This document shows positions 1 to 9,420 of a stretch of 64,000 bases of DNA, piece after piece. Positions within the stretch are counted from its first letter, which is position 1, and every line of letters begins with the position of its first letter. The notes under the pieces are model-generated. The model saw only the letters and a list, made by a program, of their open reading frames with translations, ran no database searches and was not told where the DNA came from. Source of the stretch: CAINVV01 sp037140615 (GTDB taxonomy: Bacteria; Bacteroidota; Bacteroidia; Bacteroidales; Prolixibacteraceae); contig JBAXED010000002.1 of the NCBI GenBank assembly GCA_037140615.1, positions 37,752 to 101,751 on the forward strand. The letters run 5' to 3'. The position numbers and the translations under genes were made by a program.

Positions 1-1077
1 CCTGACTTTGCGCATTTCCCGATCGTCATGCTGGCCATGAGCATGGGCAAGCACATCTTCACCGAGAAACCCATGGGACGTACTTTTAATGAGGTGGAGT
101 TGATGATCAAAGGTGCCAAAAAATACAAGGTAGCCACTCAGATGGGCAACCAAGGTCACTCCGAAGCCAACTATTTTCAGTTCAAAGCATGGACGGAAGC
201 CGGTATTATCAAGGATGTGACAGCCATCACTGCGCACATGAATTCGGCCCGCAGATGGCATGGTTGGGATTTCCAAAACGCGAAATATCCCGAAAAACAG
301 GAGATACCCAGCACCCTCGATTGGGAAACATGGCACATGACAACGAAACTGCACCACGACTACAACAAAGATTACATCAATGGTCAATGGCGCTGCTGGT
401 ATGATTTTGGCATGGGAGCCCTCGGCGACTGGGCTGCACACATCATCGATACAGCGCATGAATTCCTCGACCTCGGACTACCTTACGAAATTGATTGCCT
501 AAAAAGTGAAGGTTACAACACATACTTTTACCCACAATCTACGACCCTCCTCTTTAAATTTCCAAAACGAGGTAAGATGCCTCCACTGGATATCACCTGG
601 TACGATGGTGTGAACAATATCCCTCAGGTTCCTGAAGGCTATGGCAACACTACACTCGATCCAAATATTCCGGCCGCCAGCAACGGTAAGATCCAGCCAT
701 CAAAACTGAATCCTGGTAAGATCATCTACAGCAAAGAGCTAACTTTCAAAGGAGGTTCCCATGGTAGCACGCTGTCGATTATTCCGGAAGCGAAAGCCAA
801 AGAGATGGCATCCAAACTACCGGAAGTTCCACAAAGTCCGTCCAACCACTACGCCAACTTCCTGAAAGCCTGCAAAGGCGAGGAGCTCTGCCGTTCAAGA
901 TTTGAGATCGCAGGTCCGCTCAGCCAGGTATTCAATCTGGGTGTATTGTCACAACAACTCAAAACAAAACTGTTGTTCGACCGCGAAACAAAACAGATCA
1001 CCAACAACAAAATCGCCAACGAATTGCTGGTGGGTGCACCTCCACGCAAGGATTGGGAGCAATATTACAAGATGTAA
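1..1077 (+). CDS. Gfo/Idh/MocA family oxidoreductase, 5' end outside window
   Basis: The reading frame is open from the first base, so the gene begins before the window and the NAD(P)-binding GxGxxG part is missing. What remains starts just before the EKP motif (GKHIFTEKPMGRTFNEVE) that carries the catalytic lysine of the family, followed by the C-terminal alpha/beta substrate domain. The ending LLVGAPPRKDWEQYYKM is typical of Bacteroidota members. Such enzymes oxidise or reduce sugars and sugar derivatives with a nicotinamide cofactor; the substrate cannot be read from sequence. The following lyase, esterase and propeller genes suggest a role in breakdown of an acidic or modified glycan. Family assignment is secure, substrate unknown. 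Confidence 0.93.
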   Translation, partial: PDFAHFPIVMLAMSMGKHIFTEKPMGRTFNEVELMIKGAKKYKVATQMGNQGHSEANYFQFKAWTEAGIIKDVTAITAHMNSARRWHGWDFQNAKYPEKQEIPSTLDWETWHMTTKLHHDYNKDYINGQWRCWYDFGMGALGDWAAHIIDTAHEFLDLGLPYEIDCLKSEGYNTYFYPQSTTLLFKFPKRGKMPPLDITWYDGVNNIPQVPEGYGNTTLDPNIPAASNGKIQPSKLNPGKIIYSKELTFKGGSHGSTLSIIPEAKAKEMASKLPEVPQSPSNHYANFLKACKGEELCRSRFEIAGPLSQVFNLGVLSQQLKTKLLFDRETKQITNNKIANELLVGAPPRKDWEQYYKM

Positions 1078-1086
1078 TTTTTCTTC

Positions 1087-1121
1087 AACACCTGTCAGGT
1101 TTCCAAAACCTGACAGGTGTT
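1087..1121. repeat. Palindromic hairpin, ACCTGTCAGG core
   Basis: Two perfectly complementary 15-base arms (1087-1101 and 1107-1121) flank a 5-base loop. It lies between two co-directional genes and could end transcription, but no clear T-run follows directly. The same core occurs in inverse arm order at 35172-35210, which points to a dispersed REP-like element rather than a simple terminator. Confidence 0.75.
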
Positions 1122-1212
1122 AATTTCCATTTTTCGACGCTTTTCACAATTCAATCCTTTGTTTCCACTCCGGAATCAAATCCAAACTATCACCCTTTTC
1201 CTGGAAAAATCC

Positions 1213-3960
1213 ATGCTCATCTTTAAGGCTCAACTCTTCGCAGTGGGTTTCTTTTGCTGTACCAGCTTGTTTGCCCAGAATCCCCATATCCTCGTCACCA
1301 ACGCCGACAAACAATCCGTCCTGGCCAAGGTAAAAGAGCAAGATTGGGCCAAATCCATCTACGACGGGATGGCCAAAACTGTGACCCCATATGTGGAACG
1401 TCATGCAACGGATCCTCAGTGGATTTTGAGCAGATACCTGATGAACCGCATTCCTGGTAAGCATTATACTACGGTTTATTCCGATAACTCAGGGATGGGA
1501 TTGATCAAATGGGAAGGCAATGCCCCGGTCCCAACCGTTCGCGTCTCGACCTACCTGCGAACACCGATCACCGAAAAGGGCACCTCCTACCGGAGACCTT
1601 CAATTGATGAACTGGTACCGAATGATACCGCAAGGTTGATGAACCTTTTTAATCCGGAAACGGGTCAGAAAGATTGGATCGATCCGCAGGCATTTATCTC
1701 CGGCATCAATGGAGAGATCAACGATTTGGCACTGGATGCTGCGATATTATATTGGCTGAACGGCGATGCCAAATATGCCCGATTTGCTGCCGACCTCCTG
1801 GACCAGTGGGCCAAGGGTGCCTTCTACCAGCAGCCGATCGTTGGCCCTTGCCGCACAGGTTTTCTGGACATGCAAACCATCAGTGACGGAGCCTACCGAC
1901 CCATTATCCTTGCCTACGATTTCGTAAAACCTTTCATGCAGCAAAACGGTTACGACCTGCATTGGTACGACACCGTCTTCGAAAAATTTGCCTCTACCCT
2001 CGCCTTCAGAGGCTTCTGGAACAACAATTGGTATGCCGCCGAGAGCTCAACGATGGTTTTTGCCACACTCAACCTCGAGAACAAACAGAAACGCGATTAT
2101 TACCTGCAGTTTTTTCTCTCAAAAGACACCATCAACGGTGGCTGCGGACAATTGGCCCTTCCCTCGACTGTAAAAAATTGGCTAACGCCGGATGGGCACT
2201 GGAAAGAGCCGGGTGGTTACCACAATTTTCCTGTGGGCAATCTGCTCATTTCGTCAATGGCGCTGGAGAATAATGGATATGATGTATTTCGTCAGTTTCC
2301 GTCGCTCTTCCAAGCTTCTTATGCCATGCTAAAATATTCTTTCCCCAACCTTACGGTCGGAGGATTCGGCGACACAGGCAGAGCCTCTCAAAGTGCAGAA
2401 TCATTGGAGATAGGCTTGGTAGGAGCAGTGAAATATAAAAATCAGATTTTGCCCGATATGCTCGCTGCCATGAACAAACTGATCGAAGGTGGCAAATACA
2501 AACGAGAGCATTCGGGATTTTTGGGACTACTGACATTCCTTCCTGATCTTCCGGCAACCAACAGCACTTTTCGATGGAGACGCACCGGAGCACTGGATTT
2601 TGCCCGCTATTTTATCCAGCGCAATGGCTCGGATCCGCAAACCGGACTGATGATCGGAGTGCAGGGTGCCACCTACAACCACAACCACTGCAACGGCATG
2701 GCGATGGAGCTGTATGGACTTGGTGATGTACTCGGTATCGATGCCGGCACAGGCCCCAACTACGAACACCCATTGCACCGGAATTATTACAGTCAGTGGG
2801 CTGCACACAATACGGTCGTAGCCGCGGGTTCTTCCAGTTCAGTTCCCTTTTCAGGTAGTGCCGGGACCAAAAATATCGGACAAATTGATCTGGCAGCCAT
2901 GGAACCACTTCCCGACCAGGAAGCCGTTTCGCCCGACTTTTCCTTTACCGATACACGCTACATCGATAAATCTACCAATACAAATCAGTCGCGAACGCTT
3001 TCCATTGTCCGCACTTCCCCAACGAGCGGTTATTATATCGATATTTTCAGGTCTGACAATACCTTTAGCAACGATTACGTCTACCACAACATTGGCGATG
3101 AGGTGAATTTTCTTGATGACAAACGCCAAAAGCTCAGCACTGTGTCCTCTACTTATCCAAAAACAGAAAAAGATTATCCGGGATTTCGATTTTTCTCCGA
3201 TGTGGAAAAACTGGATGGCTACAACGAAAACCTTACGGCCCTTTTCTCAATTAAAGATGACCAATCGGACGACCTGTTCCTGCAGGTGTTGGTTCCAGGC
3301 GTTGATGGTCGGAGCTATTTCAAGGCAAAATCGCCCAAAACAAAGACTTCAGGAAATCACTATGCCGGAAGTGCGATACCCCTCTTCACCATTCATGCCA
3401 ATGGGGAAGCAAGGACAAAACCTTTCATCGCAGTTTTCGAACCTTACCAGGGGAAAGACGCCTATACCATTGACCACATCGAGGTTGAAAAAGGTTCTGA
3501 CCCCGGATATTTCACCGCCATAAAAGTCTCCAACAAGGACAAATCTTACCAGGAAATCTTCCAGTCAACCGATCCCACCAAGACGTACAATTCGTCCAAT
3601 GGCTCCCTCAAAGGCTACTTTGCTGTCGCCTCCCTCACCTCCGTCCCTTCCGCAAAATCAGTAAAATCCATCCCTTCCCTCAAATCCCTTTACCTCGGCA
3701 ACGGCACCTCAATAATCAGCCACAATTTCTCTTTAAAAACTTCCGGATTAGTTGGTTCCGCCAATCTAAAGGTGGAGGCTTCAGGCTATCGGATCAGCTG
3801 TAACCAGGAAACAGAGATCGGCATTCCTGGTAAGGGCTTCAGAAAAGCATGGTTGCAAGTTGGTACCTCAAAAAAGGAACTCAAAATGACCAAATCCAAC
3901 ACCGGCATCCTGGTATATATCGATAGAGTCCAGGATGGTATAATTATTCTGAATCAATGA
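1213..3960 (+). CDS. Heparinase II/III-like polysaccharide lyase, secreted
   Basis: About 915 residues. I place the start at the ATG at 1213 because it opens a clean signal peptide (MLIFKAQLFAVGFFCC, then FAQN); the frame stays open upstream to 1117 but that part lacks signal character and overlaps a hairpin region. The first half looks like the (alpha/alpha) toroid of alginate/heparin lyases. The stretch YNHNHCNGMAMELYG (about residues 488-502) and AAHNTVVAAG match the two conserved blocks of the Hepar_II_III domain, with His490/His492 as likely active-site residues. The C-terminal part is predicted beta-rich and contains a Ser/Lys-rich low-complexity patch near 3630-3690. The family cleaves uronic-acid glycans by beta-elimination; the actual glycan is unknown. 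The stop overlaps the next start by ATGA, so the two are translationally coupled. Confidence 0.85.
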   Translation: MLIFKAQLFAVGFFCCTSLFAQNPHILVTNADKQSVLAKVKEQDWAKSIYDGMAKTVTPYVERHATDPQWILSRYLMNRIPGKHYTTVYSDNSGMGLIKWEGNAPVPTVRVSTYLRTPITEKGTSYRRPSIDELVPNDTARLMNLFNPETGQKDWIDPQAFISGINGEINDLALDAAILYWLNGDAKYARFAADLLDQWAKGAFYQQPIVGPCRTGFLDMQTISDGAYRPIILAYDFVKPFMQQNGYDLHWYDTVFEKFASTLAFRGFWNNNWYAAESSTMVFATLNLENKQKRDYYLQFFLSKDTINGGCGQLALPSTVKNWLTPDGHWKEPGGYHNFPVGNLLISSMALENNGYDVFRQFPSLFQASYAMLKYSFPNLTVGGFGDTGRASQSAESLEIGLVGAVKYKNQILPDMLAAMNKLIEGGKYKREHSGFLGLLTFLPDLPATNSTFRWRRTGALDFARYFIQRNGSDPQTGLMIGVQGATYNHNHCNGMAMELYGLGDVLGIDAGTGPNYEHPLHRNYYSQWAAHNTVVAAGSSSSVPFSGSAGTKNIGQIDLAAMEPLPDQEAVSPDFSFTDTRYIDKSTNTNQSRTLSIVRTSPTSGYYIDIFRSDNTFSNDYVYHNIGDEVNFLDDKRQKLSTVSSTYPKTEKDYPGFRFFSDVEKLDGYNENLTALFSIKDDQSDDLFLQVLVPGVDGRSYFKAKSPKTKTSGNHYAGSAIPLFTIHANGEARTKPFIAVFEPYQGKDAYTIDHIEVEKGSDPGYFTAIKVSNKDKSYQEIFQSTDPTKTYNSSNGSLKGYFAVASLTSVPSAKSVKSIPSLKSLYLGNGTSIISHNFSLKTSGLVGSANLKVEASGYRISCNQETEIGIPGKGFRKAWLQVGTSKKELKMTKSNTGILVYIDRVQDGIIILNQ

Positions 3961-5198
3961 TTTATACGATGCGAAAATTTGTAATCCTGCTCATTCTTCC
4001 TTTGCAAATTTTTGCACAGAAGGAAATCAGTCGGCAGAATTCAATCAAAACTGCCAATCCTCCAACGGAAAAAATTGTAGAAATCAACTACGACGAGAGC
4101 AAAGTTCCTGTTTATACGCTTCCTGATCTTTTCACTTGCGCTGATGGTAAGAAGATATCAAATAAGATTCAATGGACGACAAAGCGACGGACTGAACTGC
4201 TGGAATTATTTACCACTCAGGTTTATGGTCGGATTCCTGAAACTTCATACGAAAAAAGCATCAAAATCGTTTTTACAGATCCAAATGCCATGGATGGCAA
4301 GGCCACCTTAAAATTGGTTGATATCAACATCACAGCTCAACAAAAATCGCTAACAATTCACATGGGGTTATTTATCCCAAACAAGGCCACCAAACCTGTC
4401 CCGGCTTTTCTTTTTATATGCAATCGCGCACCGAAGAATATCGATTTCACGAGAAAAGAAAAAAGCGAATTCTGGCCGGCCGAAGAGGTTATTGCCCGCG
4501 GCTATGCAGTGGCGGCCTTTGACAACGCCGATGTGGACCCTGACAAAGACGATGGTTTTATGAATGGAATTCATGGACTGCTCGATACCAAAAGAACAAC
4601 TGAGTCATGGGGAACGATTGCTGCCTGGGCCTGGGGAGCAAGTCGCTGCCTGGATTATCTGATCACAGACAAGCAAATTGCTTCGGATAAAATTGCAGTG
4701 GTTGGTCATTCGCGCGGAGCAAAGACCGCCTTGTGGGCAGGGGCGGTTGACCAGCGCTTTGCCATGGTGGTATGTAACGAAGCCGGATGCGGAGGCTCAT
4801 CACTGAGCCGGCGCAAATACGGTGAAACAATTTACGAGATAAACAGAGGATTCCCTCATTGGTTTTGTGCAAATTACAAAAACTACAACCACAAGGAAGA
4901 CTCCTTGCCTGTCGACCAGCATGAGCTTCTGGCTTTGATTGCACCCCGCCTGCTCTATGTGGCAAGTGCAGAAAATGATCGTTGGGGTGATCCGTTTGGA
5001 CAATACCTGGCACTTCGGGCAGCCATTCCGGCATTCAATCTTTTTGGTACCAAATGTGATTTACCACCGGCCTCCCCACCAGTCAATTCGCCGGTTTCCT
5101 GTGGAAATTTAGCCTACCATGTGCGAGATGGCGTACACAATTTGCTTCTAAAGGACTGGAATTATTTTATGGATTTCGCAGATAAAAAGCTAAAATAA
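3957..5198 (+). CDS. CE15-like glucuronoyl esterase, secreted
   Basis: 413 residues with a signal peptide best read from the second Met (MRKFVILLILPLQIFAQ, ATG at 3969). The alpha/beta-hydrolase nucleophile elbow is GHSRGAK with Ser252, the bacterial variant of the CE15 motif GxSRxGK. The block CNEAGCGGSSLSRR and the late His in DGVHN (His394) supply the other expected catalytic or oxyanion elements. CE15 enzymes cut ester bonds between glucuronic acid and lignin alcohols or other groups. Together with the lyase before it and the BNR-4 protein after it, this suggests work on an esterified uronic-acid polymer. It overlaps the upstream gene by four bases (ATGA). Function by family is fairly sure, substrate is inferred. 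Confidence 0.82.
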   Translation: MIYTMRKFVILLILPLQIFAQKEISRQNSIKTANPPTEKIVEINYDESKVPVYTLPDLFTCADGKKISNKIQWTTKRRTELLELFTTQVYGRIPETSYEKSIKIVFTDPNAMDGKATLKLVDINITAQQKSLTIHMGLFIPNKATKPVPAFLFICNRAPKNIDFTRKEKSEFWPAEEVIARGYAVAAFDNADVDPDKDDGFMNGIHGLLDTKRTTESWGTIAAWAWGASRCLDYLITDKQIASDKIAVVGHSRGAKTALWAGAVDQRFAMVVCNEAGCGGSSLSRRKYGETIYEINRGFPHWFCANYKNYNHKEDSLPVDQHELLALIAPRLLYVASAENDRWGDPFGQYLALRAAIPAFNLFGTKCDLPPASPPVNSPVSCGNLAYHVRDGVHNLLLKDWNYFMDFADKKLK

Positions 5199-5243
5199 AA
5201 ATTATAATCAATAGAATTTCAATAAATTAAAATTCCCAATCTC

Positions 5244-6620
5244 ATGATTTTTATGAAGAAGATAATTTTATTCGCAGGAATTTTATTGTACTGTTTCTCT
5301 GCTGAACTTGCAGCTCAAAACCCGACTTCCGATGGCTACAAAGGCATCTGGTTTACCCTCGGTCAATTTTCTGAATATGGAGATAAATATTCGGGTGGAT
5401 TAGGGACTTACACAGCAAACCATATTCCGATAGCGATCTATGCACCAGCCGTGAAGAAGACATTTTTCACCTATGGAGGCACGACAGCCAAAGACGAAAG
5501 GCATTTACTCATCATGGTCTCCTATTTCGATCACGAAAAAAAGGTCGTCCCAAAGCCTGTCATAGTTTATGACAAAGTCGGTGTAAACGATCCCCACGAC
5601 AATGCCTCAATCGCCATCGACGGAGAAGGTTTTATCTGGATCTTCGTAAGTGGAAGAGCTACTGCCCGCCCCGGACTCATCTTCAAAAGCAGCGACCCCT
5701 ACTCCATCGAATCATTCAACCAGATCAAAACCGGTGAAATGACCTATCCTCAACCACGGTGGATCGAGGGCAAAGGATTTTTCTACCTTTTCACAAAATA
5801 TTCCAAAGGACGTGAACTTTACTGGTCGACCAGTCCGGATGGGAAATACTGGTCGCCCGACCAAAAACTCGCAGGAATGGGTGGTCATTACCAGGTCTCC
5901 AACAGGTGGGGCAATAAAACTGTATCGGTCTTCAATTACCACCCCGGTGGCGATGTCGACAAACGAACGAATATTTATTTGGCCCAAACAACGGATATGG
6001 GCAAAACCTGGACCTCCGTCGATGGTCAAGCCTTGAAAACACCACTAAGCGAAATAAAATCTCCTTCCCTGGTCCACGACTATCAATCAGAAGGGAAACT
6101 GGTTTACCTGAATGACCTCAACTTCGACAAGGACGGAAATCCTGTTGTACTGGCAGTTATCAGCAAAGATTACAAGCCGGGCCCGCAGGGAGATCCACAT
6201 GAATGGACCATCCTCCATTACAAAAACGGACAATGGCTGTCACACAAAGTTTGCACTTCTACGCACAATTATGACATGGGATCGCTCTATATCGAAAAGA
6301 ACCTCTGGCGTATTGTTGGTCCAACCGAAGCCGGTCCGCAGAAATATGGAGCCGGTGGCGAGATGGCTCTCTGGGAAAGCAAAAACGAAGGAGCGACCTG
6401 GAAAAAAGTCAGAAGCCTCACGCACAACAGTCGGCTCAACCATTCCTATGCCCGCCGTCCTTTGAATGCTGATCCGGATTTTTATGCCTTCTGGGCCGAT
6501 GGGAATGCGGATAAGTTTTCAGAATCACGACTCTATTTCACCAACAGTAAAGGAGATAAAACCTGGATGCTGCCTTACGAGATGAAGGAAGAATTTGCTA
6601 AACCGGTGCTGGTAAAATAG
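5244..6620 (+). CDS. BNR-4 repeat family secreted protein
   Basis: 458 residues; signal peptide MKKIILFAGILLYCFSAELAAQ from the internal ATG at 5253, which may be the true start. The N-terminal block GIWFTLGQFSEYGDKYSGGLGTY and the following HIPIAIY are characteristic of BNR repeat-containing proteins (PF15892). Asp-box-like and Trp-rich strands (TTDMGKTW, KNEGATWKK) recur as in a beta-propeller. Relatives include ulvan and rhamnose/glucuronate lyases and uncharacterised binding proteins, so this could be a lyase or a glycan-binding propeller; the sequence alone does not decide. It lies 45 bases behind the CE15 gene and probably in the same operon. Confidence 0.78.
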   Translation: MIFMKKIILFAGILLYCFSAELAAQNPTSDGYKGIWFTLGQFSEYGDKYSGGLGTYTANHIPIAIYAPAVKKTFFTYGGTTAKDERHLLIMVSYFDHEKKVVPKPVIVYDKVGVNDPHDNASIAIDGEGFIWIFVSGRATARPGLIFKSSDPYSIESFNQIKTGEMTYPQPRWIEGKGFFYLFTKYSKGRELYWSTSPDGKYWSPDQKLAGMGGHYQVSNRWGNKTVSVFNYHPGGDVDKRTNIYLAQTTDMGKTWTSVDGQALKTPLSEIKSPSLVHDYQSEGKLVYLNDLNFDKDGNPVVLAVISKDYKPGPQGDPHEWTILHYKNGQWLSHKVCTSTHNYDMGSLYIEKNLWRIVGPTEAGPQKYGAGGEMALWESKNEGATWKKVRSLTHNSRLNHSYARRPLNADPDFYAFWADGNADKFSESRLYFTNSKGDKTWMLPYEMKEEFAKPVLVK

Positions 6621-6698
6621 GAAGTCGAGTAAAGTCTCAGTGTTCACACATGAGAATTTTTCTTTGTGCTCTCTGTGACTCTTTCGGACCTTTTCTTC

Positions 6699-9266
6699 TT
6701 AAAACTGATCCTTCCCGAACCCGCTGTCTGTCTTTTTCACACTCTTCCCCCTCTTTTCAAACGAATAACTCAAACCCAGCTCCACAATTCCACCCTTCCT
6801 GTAGTAAGTGGTCTCCTGGTAAAAAATCTCCTTTCCAATTTTGTTGAAAGCCTGGGTATCCAATCCTTCGACATTGGAATTGAACAGATCAAGTACCCTG
6901 AGAGACAGATCCCAGCCCTTGAGCTTTGCCGGGGTATAGCTAACCGCTGAATTGACCATGTAAAAGAGGTGGTTTTTGCCTTGCGCCGTTACGGTCGCCG
7001 ATTTTAGGTTGAAATCAAAAGCCATTTTCAACTCCTTGGTAAACATAAGGTTCAGATTGGATTTCAGACTCCAGTTCAGGCTGCTGTTATTAACCTGAAA
7101 ACCAAAAATGTCACCCTTTACTGCATAATTGTACAACGAACCGCCCACGAAAAATTTGGCATATTTGCCGCCATCGATGTTCGCATTCAGCTCAGCCCCA
7201 AGCGAAGTCGAGTTTCCGGCATTGGTATAACTTCGTATCAAAACCTCCTCTTTGGTGACGGCCAGCACATTTGGATTCTCATTAGTAATAGTGTTTACCC
7301 TGTAAATCGCATTGTTGACTCCCCTGTAAAATCCGGTGAGGCCCAGCGTATGCTTTCTGATCTTCCGCTCCCAGGAGATTTCACTATTCAGAAGATATTC
7401 AGGAGCCAGCTCCGGATCGCCAACTTCGTACACTTCGAGGTGACGGCGGTAGAGAAATGGAGCCAGGTTCTTCACTGGAGGCCGGCTGATTCTCCTGCTG
7501 GCAGCCAACGTCAGTTTATCCTTACCCGAAAGCTCCCATTCCAGATGCAGATTGGGAAAAAGATCAAACCGCTGGTCTTTGTAACCGGCCTTTTTGACAC
7601 CATCAAATAAAGAAAAATAGTTGGCAGAGAGGAGTTGAACAGACTGGTTGGCATATTCAACCCGCAAACCGGCAATGTATTTGAGCTTTTTGAAATTGCC
7701 GGAATAATCAGCATAGGCAGCATAGACACCCCTTGTGACATCAACTCCGTTTTCAAGGTCCTGGTAGGGGGAAAAATTTCCTGTTTTGACATCCAGCGTA
7801 TCATATTTGAAACTTCCGGCAATCGAAAAATACTGCGGCTGAACGCCCAATGCAAGTTTCGATCCGTTGCCAAGAACCGTCGAATAATCAACCGACATCC
7901 GGTAACCATCCAGTGGAGTATCGTCATTTTGCCCGTATTGCAACTGAATCGGGCCAACCGCCTGACTTGATTTATTATACTGAAAGTTCTGATTCTGAAG
8001 TTCCCTTCTTAAACCGGAATGCTCGTACATGGCGGAAATCCTCAGCTCAATGTTCTTGCTGAAATTGTGCAGATAATCAATGTTGCCACTCTGAAACGTG
8101 CCAAACCGGGTATCGGTATTGGGATTGTATATCCAGGTTTCCTTTCTGTCGACACCCGGAACCGTCATATGGTTCTTGTCGGCATAAAAAATATCATAGA
8201 TGTAGTAAGCCGAGCGACCTTCCGTCCGGCTTCCGAAAAAATAGGCTCCCGAAAGTTTCGATTGTTTCGACAATTGGTAATCGAGCCCAAAGTTGGCAGA
8301 GAGATTTTCAAACCACTCCGGCCGCTCGCCGTCAGCAACCATGTGCCGGTAAACGCCATCCCTGACCAGGATCCGCGCATCCCCGATTCGTTTGCCATTG
8401 ATATTTCGGTGGTTGTAGTTGATACCGCCCGAGATTGTCAGCTTATCTTTAAAGTAGATCAGATTCACTCCGCCACCAATGCGGTTGTCATTTAATTTGA
8501 ACCCACTATAGCGGTCAGACAGATTGCTCCAGGGTGCTCCACCAATCAATCCGTTGACAGATACTGACAAGCCATCATTGCCGGTTTTCCTGGTATTGAT
8601 ATTGATAATTCCCCCCTTCCCCTGGGCATCATACCGGGCAGTGGGGACGGAGATCACCTCAATGTTCTCGATCTGCGCAACCGAAATCTGACCCAGCAGT
8701 GTGGCGGGATCCATTTGGGTCGGTTTGCCATTGAGATAAACCATGAAATCCGAGGTGCCACGAACCGAAACGCTACCATCCGGATCAACAGATACCGAAG
8801 GAAGTTTACTCAACAAATCAGTGGCTGTTCCACCTTTGGCCGTTTCAAAATCAATGGCCCGGTAGGTCTGCCGGTCAATTTTGCTGACACTCGTTTTTGC
8901 ATTGGCAGAAACCTGAACCTCACCCACGTCAATGGAGGCAGGCCTTAGCAGGATGGTGCCTAGTAACAATTTAGAACCTTGCCTGCCGATCACTATTTTA
9001 GGAATGGTATCCGTTTTGTATCCCATGAAATTGATCACCAGTTTGAAATTCCCGGCTTTCACATTTTCGAGGGAAAATGATCCGTCGTTCTTCGAAACGG
9101 TGCCGGACAGCACAACATTGTTGTCACCAAGCAGACTGATGGTGGCAAAAGGAATCCGCTCTTTAGATACCTGATCAGCCAAAACTCCACTGATCCGTCC
9201 GGTTTGTGCTAACAACATCGCCTGTCCAAATAGCAAACAAAAGGACAAAAGGAAAATATGCTTCAT
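6699..9266 (-). CDS. TonB-dependent receptor, OMP_b-brl_3 type
   Basis: 855 residues. Signal peptide (MKHIFLLSFCLLFGQAMLLAQ), then a carboxypeptidase-regulatory-like domain (about 22-110, with FATISLLGDNN and NFMGYKTD), a plug domain (GGTATDLLSKLPSVSVDPDG, NIEVISVPTARYDAQGKGGIINI) and a long beta-barrel rich in aromatic strands. This is the outer membrane beta-barrel family with CarboxypepD_reg, not a classic SusC: no SusD lies next to it. It could import a siderophore, vitamin or oligosaccharide. It stands opposite to the surrounding carbohydrate genes and has its own perfect -7 box (TAGCTTTG) about 35 bases upstream. Confidence 0.88.
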   Translation of the reverse strand: MKHIFLLSFCLLFGQAMLLAQTGRISGVLADQVSKERIPFATISLLGDNNVVLSGTVSKNDGSFSLENVKAGNFKLVINFMGYKTDTIPKIVIGRQGSKLLLGTILLRPASIDVGEVQVSANAKTSVSKIDRQTYRAIDFETAKGGTATDLLSKLPSVSVDPDGSVSVRGTSDFMVYLNGKPTQMDPATLLGQISVAQIENIEVISVPTARYDAQGKGGIININTRKTGNDGLSVSVNGLIGGAPWSNLSDRYSGFKLNDNRIGGGVNLIYFKDKLTISGGINYNHRNINGKRIGDARILVRDGVYRHMVADGERPEWFENLSANFGLDYQLSKQSKLSGAYFFGSRTEGRSAYYIYDIFYADKNHMTVPGVDRKETWIYNPNTDTRFGTFQSGNIDYLHNFSKNIELRISAMYEHSGLRRELQNQNFQYNKSSQAVGPIQLQYGQNDDTPLDGYRMSVDYSTVLGNGSKLALGVQPQYFSIAGSFKYDTLDVKTGNFSPYQDLENGVDVTRGVYAAYADYSGNFKKLKYIAGLRVEYANQSVQLLSANYFSLFDGVKKAGYKDQRFDLFPNLHLEWELSGKDKLTLAASRRISRPPVKNLAPFLYRRHLEVYEVGDPELAPEYLLNSEISWERKIRKHTLGLTGFYRGVNNAIYRVNTITNENPNVLAVTKEEVLIRSYTNAGNSTSLGAELNANIDGGKYAKFFVGGSLYNYAVKGDIFGFQVNNSSLNWSLKSNLNLMFTKELKMAFDFNLKSATVTAQGKNHLFYMVNSAVSYTPAKLKGWDLSLRVLDLFNSNVEGLDTQAFNKIGKEIFYQETTYYRKGGIVELGLSYSFEKRGKSVKKTDSGFGKDQF

Positions 9267-9300
9267 TGATAGGAGTCTTTATTCTTGAGAACTTTGTTCA

Positions 9301-9308
9301 CAAAGCTA
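9301..9308 (-). promoter_or_regulatory. -7 promoter box of the TonB receptor gene
   Basis: On the minus strand the sequence reads TAGCTTTG, a perfect match to the Bacteroidota -7 consensus TAnnTTTG, giving a predicted leader of about 30 bases before the ATG at 9266. The -33 part is not obvious. Confidence 0.5.
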
Positions 9309-9359
9309 AATGAATTATCTGTCATCCTGAAATATTTTGAAAACACCGGCACAATTCCC

Positions 9360-9389
9360 TTGATCCTCAGAGATTAATTCTTAATTTAG
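9360..9389 (+). promoter_or_regulatory. Candidate promoter of the GH50-like gene
   Basis: TTG at 9360-9362 as -33 element, 19 bases, then TAATTTAG (7 of 8 to TAnnTTTG) at 9382-9389; start codon at 9421. Spacing fits the Bacteroidota sigma-ABfr pattern. Confidence 0.4.
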
Positions 9390-9420
9390 ATTTCCCAATT
9401 AATAAAAAGCAAACCCTCCG

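Noticed and set aside
1087..1121. Simple terminator of the first gene
   Set aside because: No T-run follows directly and the same palindrome occurs elsewhere, so I list it as a repeat; some termination activity is still possible.
6699..9266. SusC of a SusCD pair
   Set aside because: The barrel is of the OMP_b-brl_3 type, and no SusD-like lipoprotein gene is adjacent.
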